6,088 nucleotides of DNA, taken from assembly GCA_015233485.1 (NCBI GenBank), contig JADFXO010000246.1, positions 1 through 6,088 of the forward strand, read 5' to 3'. The translations under genes were made by a program, and so were the position numbers. Source of the DNA: Nitrospirota bacterium (GTDB lineage Bacteria > Nitrospirota > Thermodesulfovibrionia > Thermodesulfovibrionales > Magnetobacteriaceae). Of this stretch, positions 5,813-6,088 are shown in pieces. The notes beneath the pieces were generated by a model. It saw nothing but the letters and a program-made list of their open reading frames with translations, was not told the DNA's origin and searched no databases. Within the stretch, counting starts at the first letter, position 1; the number at the start of each line of letters is the position of its first letter.

Positions 5813-5989
5813 ATGAAAGCAATATGTGCCAAAAATGAAAGTAAAATCGTAAAGAAATGGTTGATAAGCGTCCCGTTATCTATACACACGCTAACCAAAG
5901 GAGATGCAGCGGCTCAGCGGATTACGGTGAATGACTATATCATAAACGCGCTATCGGAGTATCTACAAAAAAGAGGACTAATCCTATAA
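5813..5989 (+). CDS. Small ribbon-helix-helix-like (Arc/CopG-type) DNA-binding protein
   Basis: The 58-residue protein fits the size and layout of Arc/CopG/HicB-like dimeric DNA-binding domains. A beta-strand-like segment WLISVPLSIHTL (16-27) is followed by a helix around KGDAAAQR (29-36), a turn, and a second helix TVNDYIINALSEYLQKRG (38-55). The pattern of short strand, helix, ITVNDYIINAL and helix is typical of the fold. The ribosome binding site is excellent and the ATG unambiguous. It follows the small ORF by 38 bases and may share a transcript with the methylase. Such proteins often repress their own operon or act as antitoxins. No toxin gene is visible in the remaining 99 bases, so an antitoxin role is only a possibility. 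Start and coding status are secure; the fold assignment is by eye. Confidence 0.65.
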   Translation: MKAICAKNESKIVKKWLISVPLSIHTLTKGDAAAQRITVNDYIINALSEYLQKRGLIL

Positions 5990-6088
5990 GAAATACTGAA
6001 AACAGTTTAGTAATGTAGGCAAGTGGAAAAGGGCCTTAACGTAAAAGTACAACTACGGCACGGAAGTAAAATTAACCTAGCCTTTAAT
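5990..6088. other. Window tail without a clear gene
   Basis: A 4-bp inverted repeat ACTG/CAGT (5995-6006) follows the RHH-like gene; it is too short to call a terminator. A plus-strand frame from a GTG at 6023 stays open to the window end, but 22 codons with no strong ribosome binding site are not enough to call a gene. Confidence 0.4.

Noticed and set aside
6023..6088. Possible start of a gene at GTG 6023, running off the window
   Set aside because: Only 22 codons are visible, with a weak ribosome binding site; an open frame this short is common by chance.
6023..6088. A-rich tail as a DGR template repeat for the DUF1566 gene
   Set aside because: It shares only the 8-mer AACTACGG with the candidate VR; the invariant GC-rich end of the VR is absent.

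Overview
The window looks like an accessory (mobile or defence-like) stretch of a bacterial chromosome with moderate-to-low GC. Four substantial protein genes are spread among long gene-poor, AT-rich spacers. Genes have clear Shine-Dalgarno sites. Tandem DUF1566 proteins, IS1478-like IS5 elements and stand-alone AbiEi-like proteins together recall environmental bacteria such as anammox Planctomycetes, Nitrospirota or Desulfobacterota. This is an impression of gene content, and no rRNA or housekeeping marker is present to settle the taxon.

Layout. (1) Bases 1-790, minus strand: the 5' part of an IS5-family transposase gene, cut by the window edge, followed by the IS end. (2) 805-1354: about 550 bases without a convincing gene, holding inverted repeats and a very AT-rich tract before the next gene. 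(3) 1355-2467, plus: an AbiEi-type antitoxin/regulator with an N-terminal nuclease-like domain, a winged helix and a C-terminal AbiEi domain. No toxin gene lies beside it. (4) 2468-3137: 670 bases without a convincing gene but with several hairpins. (5) 3138-4235, plus: a protein of two tandem DUF1566 (Lcl-C-like, C-type-lectin-type) domains, starting at TTG and closed by a perfect 12-bp hairpin. (6) 4396-5989, plus: a likely operon of a ParB-nuclease/HTH/DNA-methyltransferase fusion, an overlapping 49-codon ORF and a ribbon-helix-helix-like small protein. The last 99 bases hold no clear gene.

How the parts may relate. No single known pathway links these genes. The methyltransferase fusion, the DNA-binding small protein, the AbiEi-like protein and the IS fit a horizontally acquired island. 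The most interesting candidate is the DUF1566 gene. Its C-terminal segment (4098-4220) has the position, fold family and NNY-rich codons expected of a variable repeat (VR) of a diversity-generating retroelement (DGR), and a hairpin follows it. No template repeat or reverse transcriptase is visible here, so this remains a hypothesis.
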